DNA of 64,000 nt from Hydractinia symbiolongicarpus (Eukaryota; Cnidaria; Hydrozoa; Anthoathecata; Hydractiniidae). Positions 52,765 to 64,000 of the stretch are shown one piece after another. The stretch covers positions 30,481,501 through 30,545,500 of the forward strand of contig NC_079881.1 in the NCBI RefSeq assembly GCF_029227915.1. Direction: 5' to 3'. Under the pieces are notes generated by a model that searched no databases, was not told the origin of the DNA, and saw nothing but the letters and a program-made list of their open reading frames with translations. Both the position numbers and the translations under genes were made by a program. Every line of letters starts with the position of its first letter. Within the stretch, counting starts at the first letter, position 1.

Positions 52765-54429
52765 GCCCAGTGTAATCGCTGAGTTCCGGCAATCATGTCA
52801 AATTAAAAGGAATGTTATTTCTTGGAGTCCACTTGTCTCACTTATAACATTTTTAAGGTCACAGTCCATAATGAGTTCAATTAAGTCCCACAGTCAATTG
52901 TTTCACTGTTAAAAGCGATACAACCTAGTAATACCGGAAAAATAGCACGAAACACATGTTGGTACGAATAGGTGAGCCAAACGTTGTAACTCAAACGGAC
53001 TGACACCGTTAAAAAGTCAATGAAATGTAGTTTTTGAAACTGTCGCTATTTCTTCAGCGCGCGATAACGGCTAGGATTGGTCCCGCAGTAAAGAATGACT
53101 TTTTTAGATTAATTTTTAATTGAAGCGCTACCACAGCGCCCAGTGTAATCGCTGAGTTTCGGCAATCATGTCAAATTAGGAAGAATGTTATTTCTTGAAG
53201 TCCAATTTTCTCATTTATCACATTTATTAGGTCACAGTCCAAAGTTTGTTCAAGTAAGTCCCACAGTCAATCGTTTCATTGTTAAAAGCGATGCAACCTA
53301 GTAATATCAAAAAAAATATGGCTAAATACATGTTGGTACGAATATGTGACCCAACCGTTGTAACTCAAACGGACTGACACTGTTAGAAAGACAATGAAAT
53401 GTAGTTTTTGAAACTGTCGCTATTTCTTCAACGCGCGATAACGGCTAGGATTGGTCCCACAGTAAAGAATGACAGATTTATCTAAATTCTTAAATAAAGC
53501 GTTACCCCAGCGCCCAGTGTAATCGCTGAGTTCCGGCAATCATGTCAAATTAAAAAGAATGTTATTTCTTGGAGTCCACTTGTCTCACTTATAACATTTT
53601 TAAGGTCACAGTCCATAATGAGTTCAATTAAGTCCCACAGTCAATTGTTTCACTGTTAAAAGCGATACAACCTAGTAATACCGGAAAAATAGCACGAAAC
53701 ACATGTTGGTACGAATAGGTGAGCCAAACGTTGTAACTCAAACGGACTGACACTGTTAAAATGTCAATGAAATGTAGTTTTTGAAACTGTCGCTATTTCT
53801 TCAGCGCGCGATAACGGCTAGGTTTGGTCCGGCAGTAAAGAATGACTTTTTTATATTAATTTTTAATTGAAGCGCTACCACAGCGCCCAGCGTAATCGCT
53901 GAGTTTCGGCAATCATGTCAAATTAGGAAGAATGTTATTTCTTGGAGTCCAATTTTCTCATTTATCACATTTATTAGGTCACAGTCCAAAGTTTGTTCAA
54001 GTAAGTCCCACAGTCAATTGTTTCATTTTTAAAAGCGATGCAACCTAGTAATATCAAAAAAAAACATCGCTAAATACATGTTGGTACGAATATGTGACCC
54101 AACCGTTGTAACTCAAACGGACTGACACTGTTAGAAAGACAATGAAATGTAGTTTTTGAAACTATCGCTATTTCCTCAGCGCGCGATAACGGCTAGGATT
54201 GGTCCCACAGTAAAGAATGACTTATTTATCTAAATTCTTAAATGAAGCGCTACCACAGCGCCCAGTGTAATCGCTGAGTTTCGGCAATCATGTCAAATTA
54301 GGAAGAATGTTATTTCTTGGAGTCCAATTTTCTCATTTATCACATTTATTAGGTCACAGTCCAAAGTTTGTTCAAGTAAGTCCCACAGTCAATCGTTTCA
54401 TTGTTAAAAGCGATGCAACCTAGTAATAT

Positions 54430-57400
54430 CAAAAAAAATATGGCTAAATACATGTTGGTACGAATATGTGACCCAACCGTTGTAACTCAAAGGGACTGAC
54501 CCCGTTAGAAAGACAATAAAATGTAGTTTTGGAAACTGTCGCTACTTCTTCAGCGCGCGATAACGGCTAGGATTAGTCCGGCAGTAAAGAATGACTTTTT
54601 TATATTAATTTTTAATTTAAGCGCTACCACAGCGCCCAGCGTAATCGCTGAGTTTCGGCAATCATGTCAAATTAGGAAGAATGTTATTTCTTGGAGTCCA
54701 CTTGTCTCACTTATAACATTTTTAAGGTCACAGTCCAAAGTTTGTTCAAGTAAGTCCCACAGTCAATCGTTTCATTTTTAAAAGCGATGCAACCTAGTAA
54801 TATCAAAAAAAAAACATCGCTAAATACATGCTGGTACGAATATGTGACCCAACCGTTGTAACTCAAACGGACTGACACTGTTAGAAAGACAATGAAATGT
54901 AGTTTTTGAAACTATCGCTATTTCCTCAGCGCGCGATAACGGCTAGGATTGGTCCCACAGTAAAGAATGACTTATTTATCTAAATTCTTAAATGAAGCGC
55001 TACCACAGCCCCCAGTGTAATCGCTGAGTTTCGGCAATCATGTCAAATTAGGAAGAATGTTATTTCTTGGAGTCCAATTTTCTCATTTATCACATTTATT
55101 AGGTCACAGTCCAAAGTTTGTTCAAGTAAGTCCCACAGTCAATCGTTTCATTGTTAAAAGCGATGCAACCTAGTAATATCAAAACAAATATGGCTAAATA
55201 CATGTTGGTACGAATATGTGACCCAACCGTTGTAACTCAAAAGGACTGACCCCGTTAGAAAGACAATAAAATGTAGTTTTGGAAACTGTCGCTATTTCTT
55301 CATCGCGCGATAACGGCTAGGATTGGTACCACAGTAAAGAATGACAGATTTATCTAAATTCTTAAATAAAGCGCTACCGCAGCGCCTAGTGTAATCGCTG
55401 AGTTCCGGCAATCATGTCAAATTAAAAAGAATGTTATTTCTTGGAGTCCACTTGTCTCACTTATAACATTTTTAAGGTCACAGTCCATAATTAGTTCAAT
55501 TAAGTCCCACAGTCAATTGTTTCACTGTTAAAAGCGGTACAACCTAGTAATACCGGAAAAATAGCACGAAACACATATTGGTACGAATAGGTGAGCCAAA
55601 CGTTGTAACTCAAACGGACTGACACCGTTAAAAAGTCAATGAAATGTAGTTTTTGAAACTGTCGCTATTTCTTCAGCGCGCGATAACGGCTAGGATTGGT
55701 CCCGCAGTAAAGAATGACTTTTTTATATTAATTTTTAATTGAAGCGCTACCACAGCGCCCAGTGTAATCGCTGAGTTTCGGCAATCATGTCAAATTAGGA
55801 AGAATGTTATTTCTTGGAGTCCAATTTTCTCATTTATCACATTTATTAGGTCACAGTCCAAAGTTTGTTCAAGTAAGTCCCACAGTCAATCGTTTCATTG
55901 TTAAAAGCGATGCAACCTAGTAATATCAAAAAAAATATGGCTAAATACATGTTGGTACGAATATGTGACCCAACCGTTGTAACTCAAACGGACTGACACT
56001 GTTAGAAAGACAATGAAATGTAGTTTTTAAAACTATCGCTATTTCTTCAGCGCGCGCTAACGGCTAGGATTGGTCCCACACTTAAAAAATGATTTTTTTT
56101 AGCTTAATTCTTAAATGAAGCGCCACCACAGTGCCAAGTGTAATCGCTGAGTTTCGGCAATCATGTCAAATTAAGAATAATGTTATTTCTTGGAGTTCAA
56201 TTGCCTCCTTTATCACATTAATCAGGTGACAGTCCAAAGTTAGTTCAATTAAGTCCCACAGTCAATCGTTTCATAGTTAAATGCAATGCAACCTAGTAAT
56301 ATCAGAAAAATATCGCTAAATACATGTTGGTACGAGTATGTGATCCCACCGCTGTAACTGAAACGGACTGACACCGTTGGAAAGTCAATGAAATGTACTT
56401 TGGGACTGTCGCTATTTCTTCAGCGCGCGATAACGGCTAGGATTGGTCCCACAGGAAATAATGACAGATTTATCTAAATTCTTAAATAAAGCGCTACCCC
56501 AGCGCCCAGTGTAATCGCTGAGTTCCGGCAATCATGTCAAATTAAAAAGAATGTTATTTCTTGGAGTCCACTTGTCTCACTTATAACATTTTTAAGGTCA
56601 CAGTCCATAATCAGTTCAATTAAGTCCCACAGTCAATTGTTTCAATGTTAAAAGCGATACAACCTAGTAATACCGGAAAAATATCACGAAACACATGTTG
56701 GTACGAATAGGTGAGCCAAACGTTGTAACTCAAACGGACTGACACCGTTAAAAAGTCAATGAAATGTAGTTTTTGAAACTGTCGCTATTTCTTCAGCGCG
56801 CGATAACGGCTAGGATTGGTCCCGCAGGAAAGAATGACTTTTTTATATGAATTTTTAATTGAAGCGCTACCACAGCCCCCAGCGTAATCGCTGACTTTCG
56901 GCAATCATGTCAAATTAGGAAGAATGTTATTTCTTGGAGTCCAATTTTCTCATTTATCACATTTATTAGGTCACAGTCCAAAGTTTGTTCAAGTAAGTCC
57001 CACAGTCAATCGTTTCATTGTTAAAAGCGATGCAACCTAGTAATATCAAAAAAAAATATGGCTAAATACATGTTGGTACGAATATGTGACCCAACCGTTG
57101 TAACTCAAACGAACTGACACTGTTAGAAAGACAATGAAATGTAGTTTTTGAAACTATCGCTATTTCTTCAGCGCGCGATAACGGCTAGGATTGGTCCCAC
57201 AGTAAAGAATGACTTATTTATCTAAATTCTTAAATGAAGCGCTACCACAGCGCCCAGTGTAATCGCTGAGTTTCGGCAATCATGTCAAATTTGGAGGAAT
57301 GTTATTTCTTGGAGTCCAATTTTCTCATTTATCACATTTATTAGGTCACAGTCCAAAGTTTGTTCAAGTAAGTCCCACAGTCAATTGTTTCATTGTTAAA

Positions 57401-60400
57401 AGCGATGCAACCTAGTAATATCAGAAAAACAATTCGCTAAATACATGTTGGTACGAATATGTGACCCAACCGTTGTAACTCAAAGGGACTGACACCATTA
57501 GAAAGTCAATAAAATATAGTACCACAGTCAATCGTTTCACGGTTAAAAGCGATGCAACCTAGTAATATCAACAAAAAATATCGCTAAATACATGTTGGTA
57601 CGAATATGTGACCCAACCGTTGTAACTCAAAGGGACTGACCCCGTTAGAAAGACAATAAAATGTAGTTTTGGAAACTGTCGCTACTTCTTCAGCGCGCGA
57701 TAACGGCTAGGATTAGTCCGGCAGTAAAGAATGACTTTTTTATATTAGTTTTTAATTTAAGCGCTACCACAGCGCCCAGCGTAATCGCTGAGTTTCGGCA
57801 ATCATGTCAAATTAGAAGAATGTTATTTCTTGGAGTCCACTTGTCTCACTTATAACATTTTTAAGGTCACAGTCCAAAGTTTGTTCAAGTAAGTCCCACA
57901 GTCAATCGTTTCATTTTTAAAAGCGATGCAACCTAGTAATATCAAAAAAAAAACATCGCTAAATACATGCTGGTACGAATATGTGACCCAACCGTTGTAA
58001 CTCAAACGGACTGACACTGTTAGAAAGACAATGAAATGTAGTTTTTGAAACTATCGCTATTTCCTCAGCGCGCGATAACGGCTAGGATTGGTCCCACAGT
58101 AAAGAATGACTTATTTATCTAAATTCTTAAATGAAGCGCTACCACAGCCCCCAGTGTAATCGCTGAGTTTCGGCAATCATGTCAAATTAGGAAGAATGTT
58201 ATTTCTTGGAGTCCAATTTTCTCATTTATCACATTTATTAGGTCACAGTCCAAAGTTTGTTCAAGTAAGTCCCACAGTCAATCGTTTCATTGTTAAAAGC
58301 GATGCAACCTAGTAATATCAAAACAAATATGGCTAAATACATGTTGGTACGAATATGTGACCCAACCGTTGTAACTCAAAGGGACTGACCCCGTTAGAAA
58401 GACAATAAAATGTAGTTTTGGAAACTGTCGCTATTTCTTCAGCGCGCGATAACGGCTAGGATTGGTACCACAGTAAAGAATGACATATTTATCTAAATTC
58501 TTAAATAAAGCGCTACCGCAGCGCCTAGAGTAATCGCTGAGTTCCGGCAATCATGTCAAATTAAAAAGAATGTTATTTCTTGGAGTCCACTTGTCTCACT
58601 TATAACATTTTTAAGGTCACAGTCCATAATTAGTTCAATTAAGTCCCACAGTCAATTGTTTCACTGTTAAAAGCGGTACAACCTAGTAATACCGGAAAAA
58701 TAGCACGAAACACATATTGGTACGAATAGGTGAGCCAAACGTTGTAACTCAAACGAACTGACACCGTTAAAAAGTCAATGAAATGTAGTTTTTGAAACTG
58801 TCGCTATTTCTTCAGCGCGCGATAACGGCTAGGATTGGTCCCGCAGTAAAGAATGACTTTTTTATATTAATTTTTAATTGAAGCGCTACCACAGCGCCCA
58901 GTGTAATCGCTGAGTTTCGGCAATCATGTGAAATTAGGAAGAATGTTATTTCTTGGAGTCCAATTTTCTCATTTATCACATTTATTAGGTCACAGTCCAA
59001 AGTTTGTTCAGGTAAGTCCCACAGTCAATCGTTTCATTGTTAAAAGCGATGCAACCTAGTAATATCAAAAAAATATGGCTAAATACATGTTGGTACGAAT
59101 ATGTGACCCAACCGTTGTAACTCAAACGGACTGACACTGTTAGAAAGACAATGAAATGTAGTTTTTAAAACTATCGCTATTTCTTCAGCGCGTGCTAACG
59201 GCTAGGATTGGTCCCACACTTAAAAAATGATTTTTTTTAGCTTAATTCTTAAATGAAGCGCCACCACAGCGCCAAGTGTAATCGCTGAGTTTCGGCAATC
59301 ATGTCAAATTAAGAATAATGTTATTTCTTGGAGTTCAATTGCCTCCTTTATCACATTAATCAGGTGACAGTCCAAAGTTAGTTCAATTAAGTCCCACAGT
59401 CAATCGTATCATAGTTAAATGCAATGCAACCTGGTAATATCAGAAAAATATCGCTAAATACATGTTGGTACGAGCATGTGATCCCACCGCTGTAACTGAA
59501 ACGGACTGACACCGTTGGAAAGTCAATGAAATGTAGTTTTTGAAACTGTCGCTATTTCTTCAGCGCGCGATAACGGCTAGGATTGGTCCCACAGTAAATA
59601 ATGACAGATTTATCTAAATTCTTAAATAAAGCGCTACCCCAGCGCCCAGTGTAATCGCTGAGTTCCGGCAATCATGTCAAATTAAAAAGAATGTTATTTC
59701 TTGGAGTCCACTTGTCTCACTTATAACATTTTTAAGGTCACAGTCCATAATCAGTTCAATTAAGTCCCACTGTCTATTGTTTCACTGTTAAAAGCGATAC
59801 AACCTAGTAATACCGGAAAAATATCACGAAACACATGTTGGTACGAATAGGTGAGCCAAACGTTGTAACTCAAACGGACTGACACCGTTAAAAAGTCAAT
59901 GAAATGTAGTTTTTGAAACTGTCGCTATTTCTTCAGCGCGCGATAACGGCTAGGATTGGTCCCGCAGGAAAGAATGACTTTTTTATATGAATTTTTAATT
60001 GAAGCGCTACCACAGCGCCCAGCGTAATCGCTGACTTTCGGCAATCATGTCAAATTAGGAAGAATGTTATTTCTTGGAGTCCAATTTTCTCATTTATCAC
60101 ATTTATTAGGTCACAGTCCAAAGTTTGTTCAAGTAAGTCCCACAGTCAATCGTTTCATTGTTAAAAGCGATGCAACCTAGTAATATCAAAAAAAAATATG
60201 GCTAAATACATGTTGGTACGAATATGTGACCCAAGCGTTGTAACTCAAACAAACTGACACTGTTAGAAAGACAATGAAATGTAGTTTTTGAAACTATCGC
60301 TATTTCTTCAGCGCGCGATAACGGCTAGGATTGGTCCCACAGTAAAGAATGACTTATTTATCTAAATTCTTAAATGAAGCGCTACCACAGGGCCCAGTGT

Positions 60401-60565
60401 AATCGCTGAGTTTCGGCAATCATGTCAAATTAGGAGGAATGTTATTTCTTGGAGTCCAATTTTCTCATTTATCACATTTATTAGGTCACAGTCCAAAGTT
60501 TGTTCAAGTAAGTCCCACAGTCAATTGTTTCATTGTTAAAAGCGATGCAACCTAGTAATATCAAC
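54430..60565. repeat. Satellite B higher-order repeat, 3140-bp offset
   Basis: About 54430-57425 recurs at about 57570-60565 at an offset of 3139-3140 bp. Shared markers include CTCAAAGGGACTGACCCCG, GGATTAGTCCGGCAG, CATGCTGGTACG and CACACTTAAAAAATG. The offset equals eight monomers plus about 145 bp, and that extra length is the partial monomer near 57515. One visible difference is AATGTACTTTGGGACTG at 56393 against AATGTAGTTTTTGAAACTG in the second copy. Confidence 0.82.
57252..57773. repeat. Extra partial satellite B monomer (~148 bp)
   Basis: Near 57519 AGTCAATAAAATATAGT joins to ACCACAGTCAATCGTTTCAC. This moves from the late part of one monomer to the middle of another. The anchors are 522 bp apart, one monomer plus about 148 bp. 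TAGTA occurs around the joint on both parent sequences, consistent with microhomology. The break sits at the boundary between the two 3140-bp block copies. Confidence 0.82.
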
Positions 60566-61126
60566 AAAAAATATCGCTAAATACATGTTGGTACGAATAG
60601 GTGAGCCAAACGTTGTAACTCAAACGGACTGACACCGTTAAAAAGTCAATGAAATGTAGTTTTTGAAACTGTTGCTATTTCTTCAGCGCGCGATAACGGA
60701 CAGGATTGGTCCCACATTAAAGAACGACTTTTTTATCTTAATTTTTAATTGAAGCGCTACCACAGCGCCCAGTGTAATCGCTGAGTTTCGGCAATCATGT
60801 CAAATTAGGAAGAATGTTATTTCTTGGAGTCCAATTTTCTCATTTATCACATTTATTAGGTCACAGTCCAAAGTTTGTTCAAGTAAGTCCCACAGTCAAT
60901 CCTTTCATTGTTAAAAGCGATGCAACCTGGTAATATCAAAAAAATATCGCTAAATACATGTTTGTACGAATATGTGAACCAACCGTTGTAACTCAAAGCG
61001 ACTGACCCCGTTAGAAAGTCAATGAAATGTAGTTTTTGAAACTGTCACTTTTCCTTCAGCGCGCGATAACGGCTAGGATTGGTCCCGCAGTAAAAAATGC
61101 ATTTTTTATCTTAATTTTTAATTGAA

Positions 61127-61141
61127 GCGCTACCACAGCGC
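61127..61141. other. Conserved GCGCT-N5-AGCGC dyad in satellite B (representative monomer)
   Basis: Most B monomers contain GCGCT, five bases (ACCAC, ACAAC or ACCCC) and AGCGC: a perfect 5-bp inverted repeat overlapping the palindrome AGCGCT. The arms are often kept while the spacer varies, although altered arms occur (AGCGT, AGGGC, GCGCC). It could be a small hairpin or a dimeric protein site. The second is inference. Confidence 0.6.
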
Positions 61142-61357
61142 CCAGTGCAATTACTGAGTTTCGGCAATCATTTCAAATTAAGAAGAATGCTATTTCTTGG
61201 AGTCCACTTGTCTCACTTATAACATTTATAAGATCACAGTCTAAAATCAGTTCAATTAAGTACCACAGTAAATCGTTTCACGGTTAAAAGCGATGCAACC
61301 TAGTAATATCGGACAAACAATTCACTAAATACATGTTGGTACGAATATGTGACCCAA

Positions 61358-61387
61358 CCGTTGTAACTCAAACGGACTGACACCGTT
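61358..61387. other. AACGG/CCGTT cluster with dyad in satellite B (representative monomer)
   Basis: This segment holds CCGTT at 61358-61362, AACGG at 61371-61375 and CCGTT at 61383-61387. The last two form a perfect 5-bp inverted repeat with a 7-base spacer. Many monomers carry a fourth copy in GATAACGGCTAGG, for example 61068-61072. AACGG resembles the core bound by Myb-type domains, but only the clustering is observed. Confidence 0.5.
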
Positions 61388-64000
61388 AGAAAGTCAATGA
61401 AATGTAGTTTTTGAGACTGTCGCTATTTCTTCAGCGCGCGCTAACGCCTAGGATTGGTCCCATAGCAAAAAATGACTTTCTTTAGCTTAATTCTTAAATG
61501 AAGCGCTACAACAGGGCCCAGTGTAATCGCTGAGGTTCCGCAATCATGTCAAATTAATAAGAATGTTGTTTTTTGGAGTCCAATTGTCTCCTTTATCACA
61601 TTTATCAGGTGACAGTCCATAATCAGTTCAATTAAGTACCACAGTCAATCGTTTCACTGTTAAAAGCCATACAACCTAGTAGTACCGGAAAAATAGCACG
61701 AAATACATGTTGGTTCGAATGTGTGACTTTAACCGTTGTAGCTCAAACGGATTGATACTGTTAGAAAGACAATGAAATGTAGTTTTGGAAACTGTCGCTA
61801 TTTCTTCAGCGCGCGATAACGGCTAGGATTGGTCCCACAATAAAAAATGACTTTTTTTTAGCTTAATTTTTAATTGAAGCGCTACTACAGCGTCCAGTGT
61901 AATTGCTGAGTTTCGGCAATCATGTCAAATTAGGAAGAATGTTATTTCTTGGAGTCCAATTGCCTCACTTTAACATTTATAATGTCACAGTCCAAAATCA
62001 GTTCAATTTAGCCCCACAGTCAATTGTTTCACTGTTAAAAGCCATACAACCTAGTAATACCGGAAAAATAGCACGAAACACATGCTGGTACGAATAGGTG
62101 ACCCAACCGTTGTAACTCAAACGGACTGACACCGTTAAAAAGTCAATGAAATGTAGTTTTTGAAACTGTCGCAATTTCTTCAGCGCGCGATAACGGCTAG
62201 GATTGGTCCCGCAGGAAAGAATGACTTTTTTATATGAATTTTTAATTGAAGCGCTACCACAGCGCCCAGCGTAATCGCTGACTTTCGGCAATCATGTCAA
62301 ATTAGGAAGAATGTTATTTCTTGGAGTCCAATTTTCTCATTTATCACATTTATTAGGTCACAGTCCAAAGTTTGTTCAAGTAAGTCCCACAGTCAATCGT
62401 TTCATTGTTAAAAGCGATGCAACCTAGTAATATCAAAAAAAAATATGGCTAAATACATGTTGGTACGAATATGTGACCCAACCGTTGTAACTCAAACGAA
62501 CTGACACTGTTAGAAAGACAATGAAATGTAGTTTTTGAAACTATCGCTATTTCTTCAGCGCGCGATAACGGCTAGGATTGGTCCCACAGTAAAGAATGAC
62601 TTATTTATCTAAATTCTTAAATGAAGCGCTACCACAGGGCCCAGTGTAATCGCTGAGTTTCGGCAATCATGTCAAATTAGGAGGAATGTTATTTCTTGGA
62701 GTCCAATTTTCTCATTTATCACATTTATTAGGTCACAGTCCAAAGTTTGTTCAAGTAAGTCCCACAGTCAATTGTTTCATTGTTAAAAGCGATGCAACCT
62801 AGTAATATCAACAAAAAATATCGCTAAATACATGTTGGTACGAATAGGTGAGCCAAACGTTGTAACTCAAACGGACTGACACCGTTAAAAAGTCAATGAA
62901 ATGTAGTTTTTGAAACTGTTGCTATTTCTTCAGCGCGCGATAACGGATAGGATTGGTCCCACATTAAAGAACGACTTTTTTATCTTAATTTTTAATTGAA
63001 GCGCTACCACAGCGCCCAGTGTAATCGCTGAGTTTCGGCAATCATGTCAAATTAGGAAGAATGTTATTTCTTGGAGTCCAATTTTCTCATTTATCACATT
63101 TATTAGGTCACAGTCCAAAGTTTGTTCAAGTAAGTCCCACAGTCAATCCTTTCATTGTTAAAAGCGATGCAACCTGGTAATATCAAAAAAATATCGCTAA
63201 ATACATGTTTGTACGAATATGTGAACCAACCGTTGTAACTCAAAGGGACTGACCCCGTTAGAAAGTCAATGAAATGTAGTTTTTGAAACTGTCACTTTTC
63301 CTTCAGCGCGCGATAACGGCTAGGATTGGTCCCGCAGTAAAAAATGCATTTTTTATCTTAATTTTTAATTGAAGCGCTACCACAGCGCCCAGTGCAATTA
63401 CTGAGTTTCGGCAATCATTTCAAATTAAGAAGAATGCTATTTCTTGGAGTCCACTTGTCTCACTTATAACATTTATAAGATCACAGTCTAAAATCAGTTC
63501 AATTAAGTACCACAGTAAATCGTTTCACGGTTAAAAGCGATGCAACCTAGTAATATCGGACAAACAATTCACTAAATACATGTTGGTACGAATATGTGAC
63601 CCAACCGTTGTAACTCAAACGGACTGACACCGTTAGAAAGTCAATGAAATGTAGTTTTTGAGACTGTCGCTATTTCTTCAGCGCGCGCTAACGCCTAGGA
63701 TTGGTCCCATAGCAAAAAATGACTTTCTTTAGCTTAATTCTTAAATGAAGCGCTACAACAGGGCCCAGTGTAATCGCTGAGATTCCGCAATCATGTCAAA
63801 TTAATAAGAATGTTGTTTCTTGGAGTCCAATTGTCTCCTTTATCACATTTATCAGGTGACAGTCCATAATCAGTTCAATTAAGTACCACAGTCAATCGTT
63901 TCACTGTTAAAAGCCATACAACCTAGTAGTACCGGAAAAATAGCACGAAATACATGTTGGTTCGAATGTGTGACTTTAACCGTTGTAGCTCAAACGGATT

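Larger units (their letters stand above)
18831..64000. repeat. Satellite B: tandem array of ~374-bp monomers
   Basis: This is a second head-to-tail array. Anchors such as GCGCTACCACAGCGCCCAG, AAGAATGTTATTTCTTGGAG, CATGTTGGTACGAATATGTG and GGATTGGTCCCACAG return every 373-377 bp, giving about 121 copies, all in the same orientation. The array runs off the right end of the window. Monomers fall into subtypes marked by the segment after TTGGAGTCC (ACTTGTCTCAC, AATTGTCTCAT, AATTTTCTCAT or AATTGCCTCC) and by the segment after CCTAGTA (ATATCAGAAAAACAATTCGC, ATACCGGAAAAATAGCACG, GTACCGGAAAAATATCACG or ATATCAAAAAAAATAT). Subtypes interleave and recur as larger blocks. The monomer length is close to two nucleosome repeats, which is common for satellites. 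No open frame longer than about 100 codons is present and none is conserved across copies. The family is not one I recognise. Confidence 0.97.
59870..64000. repeat. Satellite B higher-order repeat, 2247-bp (6-monomer) offset, continuing past the window
   Basis: About 59870-61753 recurs at about 62117-64000 with a constant 2247-bp offset. Shared markers are CACAGGGCCCAGTG with AATTAGGAGGAATG (60389, 62636), CCCACATTAAAGAACG (60710, 62957), CAATCCTTTCATTG (60898, 63145) and CCATAGCAAAAAATG (61460, 63707). Few differences are visible, for example GAGGTTCCGC against GAGATTCCGC near 61533/63780. The second copy is cut by the end of the window, so more copies may follow. Confidence 0.88.

Noticed and set aside
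61706-61770. tRNA-like or Pol III promoter boxes (GGTTCGAAT and GTAGCTCAAACGG) in some B monomers
   Set aside because: The B-box-like motif lies upstream of the A-box-like motif, the wrong order. No cloverleaf can be formed, and most monomers read GGTACGAAT and GTAACTCAAACGG instead. Treated as coincidence in one subtype.
41899-62291. Isolated 62-97 codon open frames in satellite B (near 41.9, 44.7, 45.2, 58.8 and 62 kb)
   Set aside because: Each occurs in one or a few monomers where a stop codon happens to be mutated; sister monomers carry stops. This is expected by chance in 120 diverging copies.
1-64000. CRISPR array
   Set aside because: The repeat units are 203 and 374 bp with no alternation of short constant repeats and unique spacers; the whole unit repeats.
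1-64000. CENP-B box
   Set aside because: I looked for the TTCG-N4-A-N2-CGGG pattern on both strands in representative A and B monomers and found no match.
1-64000. Telomeric repeat or rDNA
   Set aside because: No short telomere-type tandem motif or recognisable rRNA sequence was seen anywhere in the window.
1-64000. Inverted segments within the arrays
   Set aside because: Every monomer anchor I followed in both families reads in the same direction, so no inversion is supported.

Overview
This window contains no gene that I can support. It consists of two tandemly repeated satellite DNAs that meet at one sharp junction. Satellite A fills 1-18830 with a monomer of about 203 bp (about 93 copies). 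Satellite B fills 18831-64000 with a monomer of about 374 bp (about 121 copies). All monomers of each family run in the same orientation. I saw no unique sequence, transposon, RNA gene, CRISPR array or bacterial gene signal between them.

Long homogeneous arrays with higher-order repeats, about 35-40% G+C by eye and no coding capacity point to a eukaryotic chromosome, probably centromeric or pericentromeric heterochromatin. I do not recognise either family, so I cannot name the lineage. Hand counts in sample monomers show no CpG depletion (CpG is above expectation in A), which fits a genome without heavy germline CpG methylation, such as many invertebrates or fungi. That is an inference.

Layout of A: the copies are arranged in local higher-order blocks whose length changes along the array, with offsets of 811 bp (4 monomers), 1826 bp (9), 2842 bp (14) and 4299 bp (21 monomers plus a 36-bp local insertion). 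Layout of B: blocks have offsets of 749 bp (2 monomers), 1120 bp (3), 2247 bp (6), 2990-3000 bp (8), 3140 bp (8 plus a partial monomer), 3373 bp (9) and 4493 bp (12). The clearest block is a head-to-tail 4493-bp pair at 32392-41377. Five monomers of B are truncated, at about 42.4-42.9, 49.6-49.9, 52.4 and 57.5 kb.

The most interesting points are: (1) the abrupt A/B junction at 18830/18831, with no degenerate transition zone; (2) short sequence boxes in the same order in both otherwise dissimilar satellites, with the junction inside one boxed interval; (3) a conserved GCGCT/AGCGC dyad and a cluster of AACGG/CCGTT pentamers in each B monomer, which could be protein-binding sites; and (4) recent, near-identical block duplications indicating ongoing unequal exchange. 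Block edges were found by reading and are good to about 10-50 bp.
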